Source: Myxococcales bacterium (lineage in GTDB: Bacteria; Myxococcota_A; Polyangia; Palsa-1104; JAEUJZ01). From it: a DNA stretch of 64,000 nucleotides. The stretch spans positions 1-64,000 of the forward strand of contig JAEUKB010000100.1 of assembly GCA_016794365.1 (NCBI GenBank). Direction: 5' to 3'. Position numbers and translations under genes: made by a program. The notes below the pieces were generated by a model, which searched no databases, had not been told where the DNA came from, and saw nothing but the letters and a program-made list of their open reading frames with translations. This document shows positions 35,489 through 45,929 of the stretch, piece after piece (positions within the stretch are counted from its first letter, which is position 1; each line of letters opens with the position of its first letter).

Positions 35489-36697
35489 ATGAAGATTCAC
35501 CGACTTGGAGCCTCACTGCTGCTTCTGCCTTTGCTCGTCGCTGGCTGCATTCATTCAGATAGTGAAGTCTCTGACGAGACAGTGACGTGGTATCGCGATG
35601 TAAAGCCGATCCTGACGCAGCGCTGCGAGGGCTGTCACACGCCGCACGGAATCGGTCCATTTACGCTGTCTTCCTACGAAGACGCCAAAGCGCATGCGGC
35701 GGCGATTGCGGACTCAGTCCAAAGTCGGCGGATGCCTCCGTGGATGCCGAGCGCCGACTGTCAGCAGTTTTCCCCCGAGCGCAGGCTGTCCCAGCAAGAG
35801 ATTGATCAAGTGGTCGCGTGGGCCAAAAACGGAGCGCCGCGCGGCAATCCGACCGACGACAAGCCGGTTCCGCCGCTGAAAGTGGCTCTCGACAATCCGT
35901 CGGCGACGCTCGACTGGGGAAGTCCGTACACGCCGAGCACCGTCAAGCCCGACGACTATCACTGCTTTCTCATCGATCCGCAGCTTCAGAAAGACCAAGA
36001 TCTCGTCGCGTATGAGTTTGTGCCGGACCAGCGTCACGAAGTGCATCACGCGCTGATCTTTTCGGCCCCGATGGCGGATGCGCAGGCCAAGGACGCAGCG
36101 ACGCCGGGTCTGGGCTGGCCTTGCACGGGCAGCTCGGATGTCAAAAACGCAGAGCTTGTCGCCACCTGGGTTCCGGGTGAAACCTTCACGGAGTTTCCGA
36201 CGGGAACAGGCATTCGCATCGCAAAAGGAAAGGCGCTGATTGCGCAGCTTCACTACAACACCCGGCACGGCGTGTCTCCCGATCGCAGCACGCTCAAGCT
36301 TCGCTATGCCGAGCGTCCGGTTCCCAATCGCGCGTCGATCCTTCCCGTCGCCAACACGTCGTTTGTGATCGGACCCAAACAGCAAGGAGCCACCGCTGTC
36401 GCCTCGTCGGGTCCGCTGCCGGTGCCGCTCAAGGTTTGGGGCGTTTTTCCGCACATGCATGAGCTTGGACGCACGGGCATCATCGTCGCTGGCGATCGCT
36501 GCATGATCGAGATTCCCAAGTGGCAGTTTCACTGGCAGCAGATGTACTTCTACAAAAACGATGGCATCACCGTCCCGAAAGGCACGGAAGTCAAGTACAC
36601 CTGCGTCTGGGACAATCCCACCGATCGCACCGTCCGCTTCGGCGAAGGCACCGAGGACGAAATGTGCATCGCGTTCTTCTACACGACCTTGTACTAG
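35489..36697 (+). CDS. Cytochrome c-copper type II monooxygenase fusion lipoprotein
   Basis: A protein of 402 residues. Lipobox VAGC (C20), then a single-haem cytochrome c domain with CEGCH at 46-50 and Met residues at 82 and 86 as possible distal ligands. The rest matches the two-domain peptidylglycine/dopamine-type copper monooxygenase core: HH at 186-187, H255 (LHYN), HMH at 322-324 and M392 in DEMCIAFFY, corresponding to the CuH and CuM ligands of PHM. The haem domain could feed electrons to the copper sites, replacing ascorbate; this is inference. Location periplasmic, lipid-anchored. Substrate unknown. The start has AAAGGA 8 bases upstream. Confidence 0.85.
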   Translation: MKIHRLGASLLLLPLLVAGCIHSDSEVSDETVTWYRDVKPILTQRCEGCHTPHGIGPFTLSSYEDAKAHAAAIADSVQSRRMPPWMPSADCQQFSPERRLSQQEIDQVVAWAKNGAPRGNPTDDKPVPPLKVALDNPSATLDWGSPYTPSTVKPDDYHCFLIDPQLQKDQDLVAYEFVPDQRHEVHHALIFSAPMADAQAKDAATPGLGWPCTGSSDVKNAELVATWVPGETFTEFPTGTGIRIAKGKALIAQLHYNTRHGVSPDRSTLKLRYAERPVPNRASILPVANTSFVIGPKQQGATAVASSGPLPVPLKVWGVFPHMHELGRTGIIVAGDRCMIEIPKWQFHWQQMYFYKNDGITVPKGTEVKYTCVWDNPTDRTVRFGEGTEDEMCIAFFYTTLY

Positions 36698-36706
36698 AGG
36701 CGACGA

Positions 36707-37948
36707 ATGACCGTCGAGCGCTCGATGCTCTGCTGGCAGAAAGCCCGAGAGCTGATCCTGGAACAGTCAAGTCCGCTGGGCACTGAAACGGTTGAGCTGT
36801 CGTCGGCGCTCGATCGCGTACTGGCAAGTAATGTCGTGTCGTCTCGTCAGCTTCCACCGTGGGACAACTCCGCGATGGATGGCTATGTGGTGCGCGCGCA
36901 AGATGTCGTCGAAGGACAGCCGCTTCCCGTCGTCGGAACGATTGCCGCCGGACATCCCTGGAAGACGACACTGCCCGAGCGCTCGACGCTGCGCATCATG
37001 ACGGGCGCGCAGATTCCGCCCGGTGCCGACGCAGTCATCATGCGAGAGGACGCGAGCGAACAAGACGGCTTGGTCACCTTTCGCAGAGCGCCTCGTCTCG
37101 GTCAGCATGTGCGTTCCGCCGGGGAAGACGTTCGCGTCGGCAGCACGGTGCTCTCGACGGGTGCTTGCCTGGGACCGGGAGAGCTTGGGCTCTTGTCGGC
37201 CATCGGAAAGCTGATCGTCGCTGTGCATCGTCGTCCAAGTGTTGCAATTGTCTCGACCGGCGACGAGCTGGTAACGGCAGATGAGCATCCCGGCGACGGA
37301 CAGATCGTGAACAGCAACGCGCACAGCCTGCTGGCGCTCGTGCAGAAAAGCGGCGGCATTGGACGCATTTTGCCCATCGCACGCGATCGCAAAGACGAGC
37401 TGTCGCACACCTTCCGTGAGGCATTTTCCGCCGACGTGGTGATCTCATCCGGTGGCGTTTCCGTCGGTGACTTTGACTACGTAAAAGAGATCTTCACGGC
37501 GCTCGGAGCCAAAGAACACTTCTTTCGCGTCTCGATGAAGCCCGGCAAGCCGCTGGTCTTTTCCACCGTCGAGCAGCAGGGACGAAAGACGCTGGTCTTC
37601 GGGCTACCCGGCAATCCCGCATCGTCGCTGGTGAGCTTTGAGCTGTTCGTTTATCCCGCGCTGCGACGGCTGCTCGGACATCCGACGGCGCTGGCGGCGC
37701 ATCCCATTGCGCAGGTTCGTCTGAGCGAACCAATTCGTCCCGATCGCGAGCGAACCCACTTCACCCGCGCGCTGGTCACTCGCTCTGCGACGAGCCCGTT
37801 TGAGCTGTGGGCCAAGCCGCTGTCGAATCAAGGCTCGGGAATGCTCAGCTCGCTCGTCGGGATGAATGCGCTCATTGAGGTTCCGCCCGGTGAAGCGACG
37901 CTGCCCGTCGGAAGTGAGCTAAGCGCAAACCTGCTGACCGCTGTCTAG
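36707..37948 (+). CDS. moeA: Molybdopterin molybdenumtransferase
   Basis: A protein of 413 residues that inserts molybdate into molybdopterin. Motifs: PPWDNSAMDGYVV, RIMTGAQIPPGADAVIMRED, the MoCF-type VSTGDELV, ISSGGVSVGDFDYVKE and GLPGNPASSLVSFELF, in the order of MoeA domains III-I-IV. No molybdoenzyme or other moa/mob gene is in the window. It starts 9 bases after the copper monooxygenase and is probably co-transcribed. Confidence 0.94.
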   Translation: MTVERSMLCWQKARELILEQSSPLGTETVELSSALDRVLASNVVSSRQLPPWDNSAMDGYVVRAQDVVEGQPLPVVGTIAAGHPWKTTLPERSTLRIMTGAQIPPGADAVIMREDASEQDGLVTFRRAPRLGQHVRSAGEDVRVGSTVLSTGACLGPGELGLLSAIGKLIVAVHRRPSVAIVSTGDELVTADEHPGDGQIVNSNAHSLLALVQKSGGIGRILPIARDRKDELSHTFREAFSADVVISSGGVSVGDFDYVKEIFTALGAKEHFFRVSMKPGKPLVFSTVEQQGRKTLVFGLPGNPASSLVSFELFVYPALRRLLGHPTALAAHPIAQVRLSEPIRPDRERTHFTRALVTRSATSPFELWAKPLSNQGSGMLSSLVGMNALIEVPPGEATLPVGSELSANLLTAV

Positions 37949-37962
37949 TCGGAGTCTCCTCG

Positions 37963-38319
37963 ATGAATCGTCCAACCTGGCTGGCCATCGCGATGTGGGT
38001 CAGCACAGCGTGTTCGCGACCGCCATCCGCAACCCCAGTCAGCCACCCAGCACAAGCGGCTGTCCACGACGCGCAATCGGCTGTTCACAACGCGCAGGCG
38101 ACTGGACTCGATGCTCAGCTCAGCGACTGCTGTCGGCAGTGTCTGCAAGCGAGCCAGCGCGATCCTGCGGGCTTTGATATCTCACGACGTCCGTGTAGTC
38201 GCTACCAAGGTGAGTGGAACGGCGCGCCGGGCGTCGATCCAAGCTGCGCGACCGCGCTACAGCGTCAGCAAGCGACCGTACAGAGCTGTCGCACGCTGCT
38301 CGAACCGAGCGCGCAGTAA
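37963..38319 (+). CDS. Small Cys-containing lipoprotein
   Basis: A protein of 118 residues. A short signal (WLAIAMWVSTAC) ends in a lipobox-like VSTAC. The next ~35 residues are Ala/Gln/His-rich with the repeated phrase AVHDAQSAVHNAQ. The C-terminal part has a Cys pattern CCRQCLQ...C...C...C that suggests disulfides (six Cys in about 60 residues). Family not recognised. GGAG lies 9 bases before the ATG, and the gene starts 14 bases after moeA. Confidence 0.6.
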   Translation: MNRPTWLAIAMWVSTACSRPPSATPVSHPAQAAVHDAQSAVHNAQATGLDAQLSDCCRQCLQASQRDPAGFDISRRPCSRYQGEWNGAPGVDPSCATALQRQQATVQSCRTLLEPSAQ

Positions 38320-38392
38320 TCAAGCGACGAGGTTTGTGAAAAATCCGGTAGGTCGAAACAAGCGGCGGGAAGCGAGAGCAGAAGTGGGGACG

Positions 38393-38422
38393 GAGCCGAC
38401 CGGACACAGTCCGATTCGGCTC
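38393..38422. terminator. Hairpin between the small lipoprotein gene and groEL
   Basis: GAGCCGA at 38393-38399 pairs with TCGGCTC at 38416-38422 and CGGAC with GTCCG inside it, giving a 12-bp stem with a small bulge and an ACA loop. It lies 17 bases past the groEL stop on the minus strand. No T tract on either side. Confidence 0.45.
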
Positions 38423-38439
38423 GGCGCGCTCAGCGAGGA

Positions 38440-40122
<1,683 letters not shown>

Positions 40123-40158
40123 GGTGTAACGTTCCTTACCGTAAAACGAAGCTCTTCA

Positions 40159-40449
40159 CTAACCTTCGATCACCGCGATGAGATCTTCTTCGCGCATGAT
40201 GAGGTGCTCCTCACCGTCGAACTTGACCTCGGTGCCAGCGTACTTGCCGAACAGCACGGTGTCGCCTGGCTTGACCTTCGGTGCGGCAATCGAGCCGTCA
40301 TCGAGAACGCGGCCTTTGCCAACCGCCACAACGATGGCTTGGGTGGCTTTTTCCTTTGCGCTGTCGGGGATATACAGGCCGCCAGCCGTCCGTTCCTCTT
40401 CGTTTTTCCGCTTGAGCAGTACACGGTCATGCAGGGGACGAATCGCCAT
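40159..40449 (-). CDS. groES: 10 kDa co-chaperonin GroES
   Basis: A protein of 96 residues of normal GroES length. IRPLHDRVLLKR, the mobile loop EERTAGGLYIPDSA and VKPGDTVLFGKYAGTEVK are present. It is 36 bases upstream of groEL and 60 bases downstream of fmdB, so the CIRCE site above fmdB should control all three. Confidence 0.97.
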   Translation of the reverse strand: MAIRPLHDRVLLKRKNEEERTAGGLYIPDSAKEKATQAIVVAVGKGRVLDDGSIAAPKVKPGDTVLFGKYAGTEVKFDGEEHLIMREEDLIAVIEG

Positions 40450-40509
40450 CAGAATCCTCCTTGTTGGTTGTCTTTGTTGTGGTGCGTAACGTCGTGTTTC
40501 GATAAAGCG

Positions 40510-40815
40510 CTACGTCGAGGAATCGCCGGAAGACGAGCTTCCCGAGGATGAATCGCTCGACTTGGACTCGCTCTCATTGAGCTTTTGCGACAGCTTGTCG
40601 ATGCGCTGATTTTCCGTGCGCCCCGCCGAGCCTGCGCTTCCATAGCCGTCCTTGTACCAGCCGCCGCCCTTGAGATGAAAGGCCGGTGCGCTGATCAGTC
40701 GCTGAAGCTTGGGCTGCTTACACTGAGGACAGTCGGTGAGCGCTTTTTCGGTAATCCGCTGCGAGGTCTCGAAGGTGTAGCCGCAGCTCTGACACTCGTA
40801 GTCGTAATTTGGCAT
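40510..40815 (-). CDS. FmdB-type zinc ribbon protein
   Basis: A protein of 101 residues. MPNYDYECQSCGYTFE and DCPQCKQPKLQRLIS form a CxxC...CxxC zinc ribbon like FmdB regulatory proteins. After FHLKGGGWYKDGYG the tail is Ser-rich and probably disordered. The ATG at 40815 is used; the open frame to 40875 would overlap the CIRCE operator. Being first in the groESL operon suggests it is heat-induced; its function is unknown. Confidence 0.85.
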   Translation of the reverse strand: MPNYDYECQSCGYTFETSQRITEKALTDCPQCKQPKLQRLISAPAFHLKGGGWYKDGYGSAGSAGRTENQRIDKLSQKLNESESKSSDSSSGSSSSGDSST

Positions 40816-40865
40816 GGTAGTACCCTTCCAAACGGCGCTGGTTACGCTAAGTACGGGACACGGAA

Positions 40866-40895
40866 TGTCAAGCACTCAACCGCGATGAGTGCTAA
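40866..40895 (-). promoter_or_regulatory. CIRCE operator with overlapping -35 box
   Basis: On the minus strand: TTAGCACTC (40887-40895, perfect arm), a 9-base spacer, then GAGTGCTTG (40869-40877, seven of nine consensus positions). CIRCE is the binding site of the heat-shock repressor HrcA. TTGACA (40866-40871) overlaps the downstream arm and could be the -35 box, with TAGCGT 16 bases on as a poor -10. hrcA itself is not in the window. It lies 50 bases before the fmdB ATG. Confidence 0.88.
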
Positions 40896-40959
40896 CAAAT
40901 GTCGCAAAGTGCCTGATTTCCAGGGACTTAGATGAACTTCGATGTGCGCGATGGCTCGC

Positions 40960-42441
40960 TCAACGCAGCTCATGCGCGCCCAAATCGTAGCCATCGCCTT
41001 TGGGACGCAGCCCGCCGAAGTGATCGTTGCGAACCGATTCATCCAGCGCACCTTTGTCCACGACATACATACGGTTGTTCGGTGTGTTGAGGAGCCGCAG
41101 ACTCTGATCCAAGTCGGGAATGGCGCGAATCAAGCCTTCACTCGGAGGCACAGCGACGGTGCCATCGATGCCAACGACGATGCGATTCAGGCGACAGTCC
41201 CCGGCAAACTGCGAGCCAAGTGGCTGACCGCTGCCGTCCACTCTGCTGCTCATCGCGTTCTGGACGACGATCGAGTTTGCGATGCTGCGCGTCGAGGTTC
41301 CGCCGGTTTCGCAGCGAATCGCACCGCCATCGACGCCTTTTTCCCCGTTGTTTAAGAGCGTGTTGTACGCAAAAAGGCCGGTTGTGCCCGCTGCGATCGC
41401 GACGCCGTGTCCGCCCAGGCTCTGTCCGTTGCCGTTGGCGACGCTGTTGATGACGCGATATTGCTTGGTCTGGCTGCCGATGCGCAGTCCGACGCTGCGG
41501 TTGCCAAGAAGGATCGACTGCTCGACGACCAAGCGGTTGCAGCCTTGCGCATCAATGCCGACGCTGCCGTTTTGGACGATGCTGCGCAAGACCCACAAGT
41601 TGCCGTCTTTTCCGCACGACACGCCGACGGATTCGCCGCGCACGGTGACATCGCTGACGACGAGAGCGGTCTGACTGCCGCTCACCGATAGCGACGAGAT
41701 CTGCGCTGGACTTGTGGCATCGCGTCCCGGTCCGACGATCGTTGTACGCTTTCCGTCGCTGACAGAGACGCTGCCATACAGACCGCTCGTGCGAGGCCGG
41801 ACGACGACAAAGTCGGCTCTGCCCAGCGCGTCTCGTAGCTCGCAAAAGGGTCGGTCACTATCGCCAGTTGCCGCCGGACCGCCGCGTGGACAGCGATCGG
41901 CATCGACGAAGACCGCTCTGCTCCTAGGAACGCACTGACCGACCTTGATGTCGGGAATATCGACGAGACCGCCACCGAGGTTGCAGACCAGAGACTCGCT
42001 GCACTCGCTGTGCTTTTGACACGGACGACAGGAAAAACTAACGCTGTCGCAGATCGGTCGGCTTCCGTCGGAGCAGTGTGCGTCCGTGCGACACTCTCCA
42101 CAGCTTCCTTTGCGCACACCGACGCGAATGCAGGCAGCGATGTCTTTTTGGTTTTTGCGCTGACACGCCTCGTCGGACGCTTCGGGACTGGAAAGGACAT
42201 CACAAGCGACGCAGACCGCGCCGTTACAGACGGGACGATCGCTGACTACGCACTGTTCCGACGATACACACGGAGTTCCAGCCTTGCGACGACACTGGCG
42301 CGTCTCGGGATCGCAGTCACCACCGGGACCACAGATCTCGGGATTTTGGACACAGTCCACCACCATCGGGGGTGAGCTACAGCCCAGCACACCCAACAGC
42401 GTCGCAGACAGAGTCAGTATGGCAAGCCGCAGCAAATCCAT
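40960..42441 (-). CDS. Cys-rich lipoprotein with right-handed beta-helix
   Basis: A protein of 493 residues. Signal and lipobox LLGVLGC, then ~150 residues with about 20 Cys in repeats such as CGPGGDCDPETRQC, CVSSEQCV and CRTDAHCSDGSRPIC, the Dickkopf/EGF-like pattern common in myxobacterial surface lipoproteins. The C-terminal ~300 residues have regular short strands (LVVSDVTVRGESVGVSCGK, SIVQNGSVGIDAQGCNRL, VEQSILLGNRSVGLRIG) typical of pectate-lyase-like beta-helices. No catalytic site is apparent; a surface adhesin or polysaccharide-binding role is possible. The ATG at 42441 is chosen because it begins the signal peptide. Confidence 0.75.
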   Translation of the reverse strand: MDLLRLAILTLSATLLGVLGCSSPPMVVDCVQNPEICGPGGDCDPETRQCRRKAGTPCVSSEQCVVSDRPVCNGAVCVACDVLSSPEASDEACQRKNQKDIAACIRVGVRKGSCGECRTDAHCSDGSRPICDSVSFSCRPCQKHSECSESLVCNLGGGLVDIPDIKVGQCVPRSRAVFVDADRCPRGGPAATGDSDRPFCELRDALGRADFVVVRPRTSGLYGSVSVSDGKRTTIVGPGRDATSPAQISSLSVSGSQTALVVSDVTVRGESVGVSCGKDGNLWVLRSIVQNGSVGIDAQGCNRLVVEQSILLGNRSVGLRIGSQTKQYRVINSVANGNGQSLGGHGVAIAAGTTGLFAYNTLLNNGEKGVDGGAIRCETGGTSTRSIANSIVVQNAMSSRVDGSGQPLGSQFAGDCRLNRIVVGIDGTVAVPPSEGLIRAIPDLDQSLRLLNTPNNRMYVVDKGALDESVRNDHFGGLRPKGDGYDLGAHELR

Positions 42442-42524
42442 GATTTCGCGCCACGGAAGCGCACAGGCTGCGGAGCGTAGGCAGCGCAAACGATCAGTGT
42501 CAAGCAGCGAACCGACGACAGGAG

Positions 42525-43415
42525 CTACGGGCTGCGCGGCGGTGTCATCGGAACGCGAAAGCGATACATCACAGGCACCGACGGCAAAAGATCCATCTCA
42601 CCTTCGACAAAACCATCGGTCCAGTTGTTGACGATGAGAGGCTGTCCCGACGGACCCAGCTTGTCCGAGACAATGCCTGCGTGATCTGCCCCCGCTTTGC
42701 TCGGAAACGTATCGAACAAAACCAGATCACCGGGCAGATAGGGATCGTCTTTTTTTAGCTCGACGAAGTTCTGACGAAAGTACGGCAGCATCATGCGAAT
42801 CCGACGGTGATCGATGTTGGCGTCGGGCGCTCGCTCCAGCGGATAGAGCTTGGGCTTACGCAGCACGTCTTCGTGAATCCCGCTCTGCAAGTCCCAGCCT
42901 GCGTTCCGTAGCGCACGAATCAGCGTATCGGTGCAGACACCTTCGGTGCGCGGAACGTCACCGTTTGGATAGCTCAAGCGACGATAGTTCGACACGTACG
43001 ACGCGCGGTTTTCACACAGCTTCTTGGCTCCGACGAGCACATCGAGCGTGTTGACGATGCCGTCGCCATCGCGATCCTCATGTCGCGGCGGAGAGCCCCA
43101 CACAACCGACGGAGCATCGGGCAGCTTGGCGGAAATCTCGTCGCGGGTTGACGGTTCGAGCAGCGCCAAGATCTCAGTTCGATTCGGCGTCTTGGGCAGA
43201 AGCGACAGCTTATCGACGGACAACGGATAGGCCGAAAGCGGCGCGGATCCATGAAACAGCGTGAGCAGTCGATGCGTCGGATCGATGCGCACGGTCACAG
43301 CTCCGCTTGACACAGGCCAAGTCGGACAGCGCACCGTCACGCGATCACCCAAGTCGGCAAAGATGCCTTGATCGAGCGATCCAAGGACCAGCAAGGCTGC
43401 GATCGTGGTCAGCAT
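42525..43415 (-). CDS. DUF1287 family exported protein
   Basis: A protein of 296 residues. A signal peptide-like start (MLTTIAALLVLGSLDQG) precedes a beta domain and then the DUF1287 core: YPNGDVPRTEGVCTDTLIRA (Cys), DLQSGIHEDV, NIDHRRIRMMLPYF, LPGDLVLFDTF and DHAGIVSDKLG (His). The core belongs to the NlpC/P60-like Cys-His superfamily. An EF-hand/dockerin-like DRDGDGIVNTLD calcium loop lies just before it. It may be a cell-wall or peptide amidase; substrate unknown. The ATG has GGAG about 10 bases upstream. It lies 83 bases upstream of the beta-helix lipoprotein on the same strand. Confidence 0.75.
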   Translation of the reverse strand: MLTTIAALLVLGSLDQGIFADLGDRVTVRCPTWPVSSGAVTVRIDPTHRLLTLFHGSAPLSAYPLSVDKLSLLPKTPNRTEILALLEPSTRDEISAKLPDAPSVVWGSPPRHEDRDGDGIVNTLDVLVGAKKLCENRASYVSNYRRLSYPNGDVPRTEGVCTDTLIRALRNAGWDLQSGIHEDVLRKPKLYPLERAPDANIDHRRIRMMLPYFRQNFVELKKDDPYLPGDLVLFDTFPSKAGADHAGIVSDKLGPSGQPLIVNNWTDGFVEGEMDLLPSVPVMYRFRVPMTPPRSP

Positions 43416-43637
43416 GAGCCCTCCATCTCCATGCATCGGTCAACGCAGCAGTCAGCGCGGAGATCTGGCGTGTGATGGCCAGAAATTCGTCAGGATCGAC
43501 CACATCTGGCGACGAAGACGCTGAGACGAACACCAGGAAGCGCTTTTAGCAACATTGTTTTAAGTAGGTTGGAAAACTTTATTTTGTAGAATTATTGCTC
43601 AATCGAACTCAGGTGTGCGCCAAGGGGAGGCTGCATC

Positions 43638-45815
43638 GTGGTGACCAATTCTCGTTCGCGCTGGCTTTGGGCGGCGGCGCTGGCTGTCTCATGCTCCGCG
43701 AGTACAGCCGCTGCTCAAAACCGAGACAACTTTCGCAATCCGACCTTCGACATGCAGCTCTTTCGGCCTGCGATGGACTCGCGCGGGTACGTAACGGTGA
43801 ACTCGTCGAAGCTGCTCGGGCATCTCGACTTTTCGCTCGGGCTTCAGGGAACGTGGGCGTTTCAGCCGCTCAAGCTACAGCTCGACGGAGGCTCGAACTA
43901 CGGCGACGATCCAGCGGGCTCGGCGGTGACCAATACCCGGACGTTTACCGTCGATCACTTGGTGACACCACAGCTTCAGTTTGCCATCGGTCTGTTCAAA
44001 TGGGTCGAGCTGGGCATCGGTCTTCCGCTCGGTCTGTCGATCGGCAAGCGTCAGCAGTGCGATGCCAACGGTGAAAACTGCGGTGGCTTCAACCAAGCAG
44101 CGGTCAGCGATCAGCTTCGTTACACCAAGGTGATGCTGTCGGACATCGCGCTGCATGCGAAGGTGCGCGTCCTCGATCCGTCGAGCTTTCCCATCGGCAT
44201 CGCGGCGCTGGTGTCGGCGTACTTCCCGATCTCGAAGTGGGCAGGCGACGACGGTTACAAGACGTTCCTCGGTGAAGACAACGTCACACTGCGGCCTCAG
44301 CTCATCCTCGAAAGAGAGTGGGGAGATTCGCGTCGGATTCGCACAGCCATCAACGTCGGTGCGGTGGTGAGATTTGGCAGCACCACGTTCACCGACATCG
44401 GCAAGAGCATCGCCATCGGCAACGGTCAGCTCTGTTATCCAGCGGACAGCACAGCGATCGGCGGAGAGTGCAATCCCGGCGTCACATTCGGTGGCACTGG
44501 ACTCAGTCGCTCCGTCGGAACGCAGGTCACGTACGGTGTCTCGGCAGCCTTCGGTGTGGTGATGAACAGGCTCGACATTCTCGTCGAGGCGTTCGGTTAT
44601 GCCGACGTAACTGGCAACACCAAGGCATTCCCCGTCGAAGCGCTCGGTGCGCTGAAGCTGTATCTGGCGAAAAATTCGTTCTTTTTGGCAGGTGCTGGCG
44701 CGGGAGTCTACGGAAACGGTGGCGAGCAGACGGGCAGCCCGAAGGTCCGCGCGTTCCTTGGCTTCGTCTACGAGCCACGCATCGGTGATCGCGACGGCGA
44801 CGGAATCCGCGACAACATCGATCAGTGTCCCGATGAGCCGGAAGATCTCGACGGATTCCAAGACGAAGACGGCTGTCCCGAGCTAGACAACGACAACGAC
44901 GGCGTGCCCGACAGCAAAGACAAGTGTCCCAACGTGCCCGGAACCTGGGACAACAAAGGCTGTCCGACGGATGCAGACAAAGACGGCGACGGCATTCCCG
45001 ACAGCAAAGACAAGTGTCCCGACGATCCTGAAGATCGCGATGGCTGGGAAGACGACGACGGCTGCCCCGAGCTGGACAACGACGGCGACGGCATTCCCGA
45101 TCACTTGGACAAGTGTCCCAACGAATCGGAGACGGTGAACGGCATCGACGACAAGGACGGCTGCCCAGACGGTGAAGACACCGACAAAGACGGCATTCCC
45201 GACGCGGTCGATAAGTGTCCATACGAAGCTGAAGACAAAGACGGCTTCGAGGATCAAGACGGCTGCCCCGAGCCTGACAACGACAAAGATCGCATCCTCG
45301 ACAAAGACGACAAGTGTCCGAACGAGCCCGAGACGTACAACGGCTTTGACGACGGTGACGGCTGCCCCGACAAGGGCCGCGTGATGATGGAAGGCGGCAA
45401 GATCAACATCCTCGACAAGGTCTACTTCGAGACGGGCAAGGCGGTGATCAAGCCGGTCAGCTTCCCGATCCTCGACGCGGTGGCCGCGACGCTGGTTGGC
45501 AATCCAGAGATCGAGCTGCTCGAAATCCAAGGTCATGCCGACGAGCGCGGCGACGACAATGCCAACCTGCGACTCACGGCAGCGCGGACTCAGTCGGTGA
45601 AGGCTTATCTGGAAAAGAAGGGTGTGGCCGGAAACCGACTGGTTGCCAACGGATACGGAGAGACCAAGCCTGTTTGTACTGAGTCCAATGAAGAGTGCTG
45701 GGAAAAGAACCGTCGCGTCGAGTTCGTGATCCTCAAGCCCGCTGCGCCCGGTTCCAGCCCGCCAACCCCGCCGCCCCAGCCGCAGCTTAAGCCGACCAAG
45801 GGCAAGAAGAAGTAG
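43638..45815 (+). CDS. OmpA family outer-membrane protein with thrombospondin type 3 repeats
   Basis: A protein of 725 residues. Signal peptide (WLWAAALAVSCSASTAAAQ), then an ~360-residue outer-membrane beta-barrel, then about 200 residues of calcium-binding TSP3 repeats (DRDGDGIRDNIDQCPDEPED, DNDGDGIPDHLDKCPNE and four more) and a C-terminal OmpA peptidoglycan-binding domain (IQGHADERGDDNANLRLTAA, NRRVEFVIL). It should fasten the outer membrane to the cell wall. The start is a GTG at 43638, with AGGGGAGG 8 bases upstream. An AT-rich stretch with TAGAAT (43583-43588) lies 50 bases upstream and may be the -10 box. Confidence 0.92.
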   Translation: MVTNSRSRWLWAAALAVSCSASTAAAQNRDNFRNPTFDMQLFRPAMDSRGYVTVNSSKLLGHLDFSLGLQGTWAFQPLKLQLDGGSNYGDDPAGSAVTNTRTFTVDHLVTPQLQFAIGLFKWVELGIGLPLGLSIGKRQQCDANGENCGGFNQAAVSDQLRYTKVMLSDIALHAKVRVLDPSSFPIGIAALVSAYFPISKWAGDDGYKTFLGEDNVTLRPQLILEREWGDSRRIRTAINVGAVVRFGSTTFTDIGKSIAIGNGQLCYPADSTAIGGECNPGVTFGGTGLSRSVGTQVTYGVSAAFGVVMNRLDILVEAFGYADVTGNTKAFPVEALGALKLYLAKNSFFLAGAGAGVYGNGGEQTGSPKVRAFLGFVYEPRIGDRDGDGIRDNIDQCPDEPEDLDGFQDEDGCPELDNDNDGVPDSKDKCPNVPGTWDNKGCPTDADKDGDGIPDSKDKCPDDPEDRDGWEDDDGCPELDNDGDGIPDHLDKCPNESETVNGIDDKDGCPDGEDTDKDGIPDAVDKCPYEAEDKDGFEDQDGCPEPDNDKDRILDKDDKCPNEPETYNGFDDGDGCPDKGRVMMEGGKINILDKVYFETGKAVIKPVSFPILDAVAATLVGNPEIELLEIQGHADERGDDNANLRLTAARTQSVKAYLEKKGVAGNRLVANGYGETKPVCTESNEECWEKNRRVEFVILKPAAPGSSPPTPPPQPQLKPTKGKKK

Positions 45816-45929
45816 CCTCTTTTTTCTCACCCAGGTTCGCGCGCACGACCTACACTCTGTTTGGCGCGGCCCTGGACTCCGTCCATCGAGGCGGGGGGTT
45901 CTGGCACGCAGTCCGCGTCAGCGACGAAC

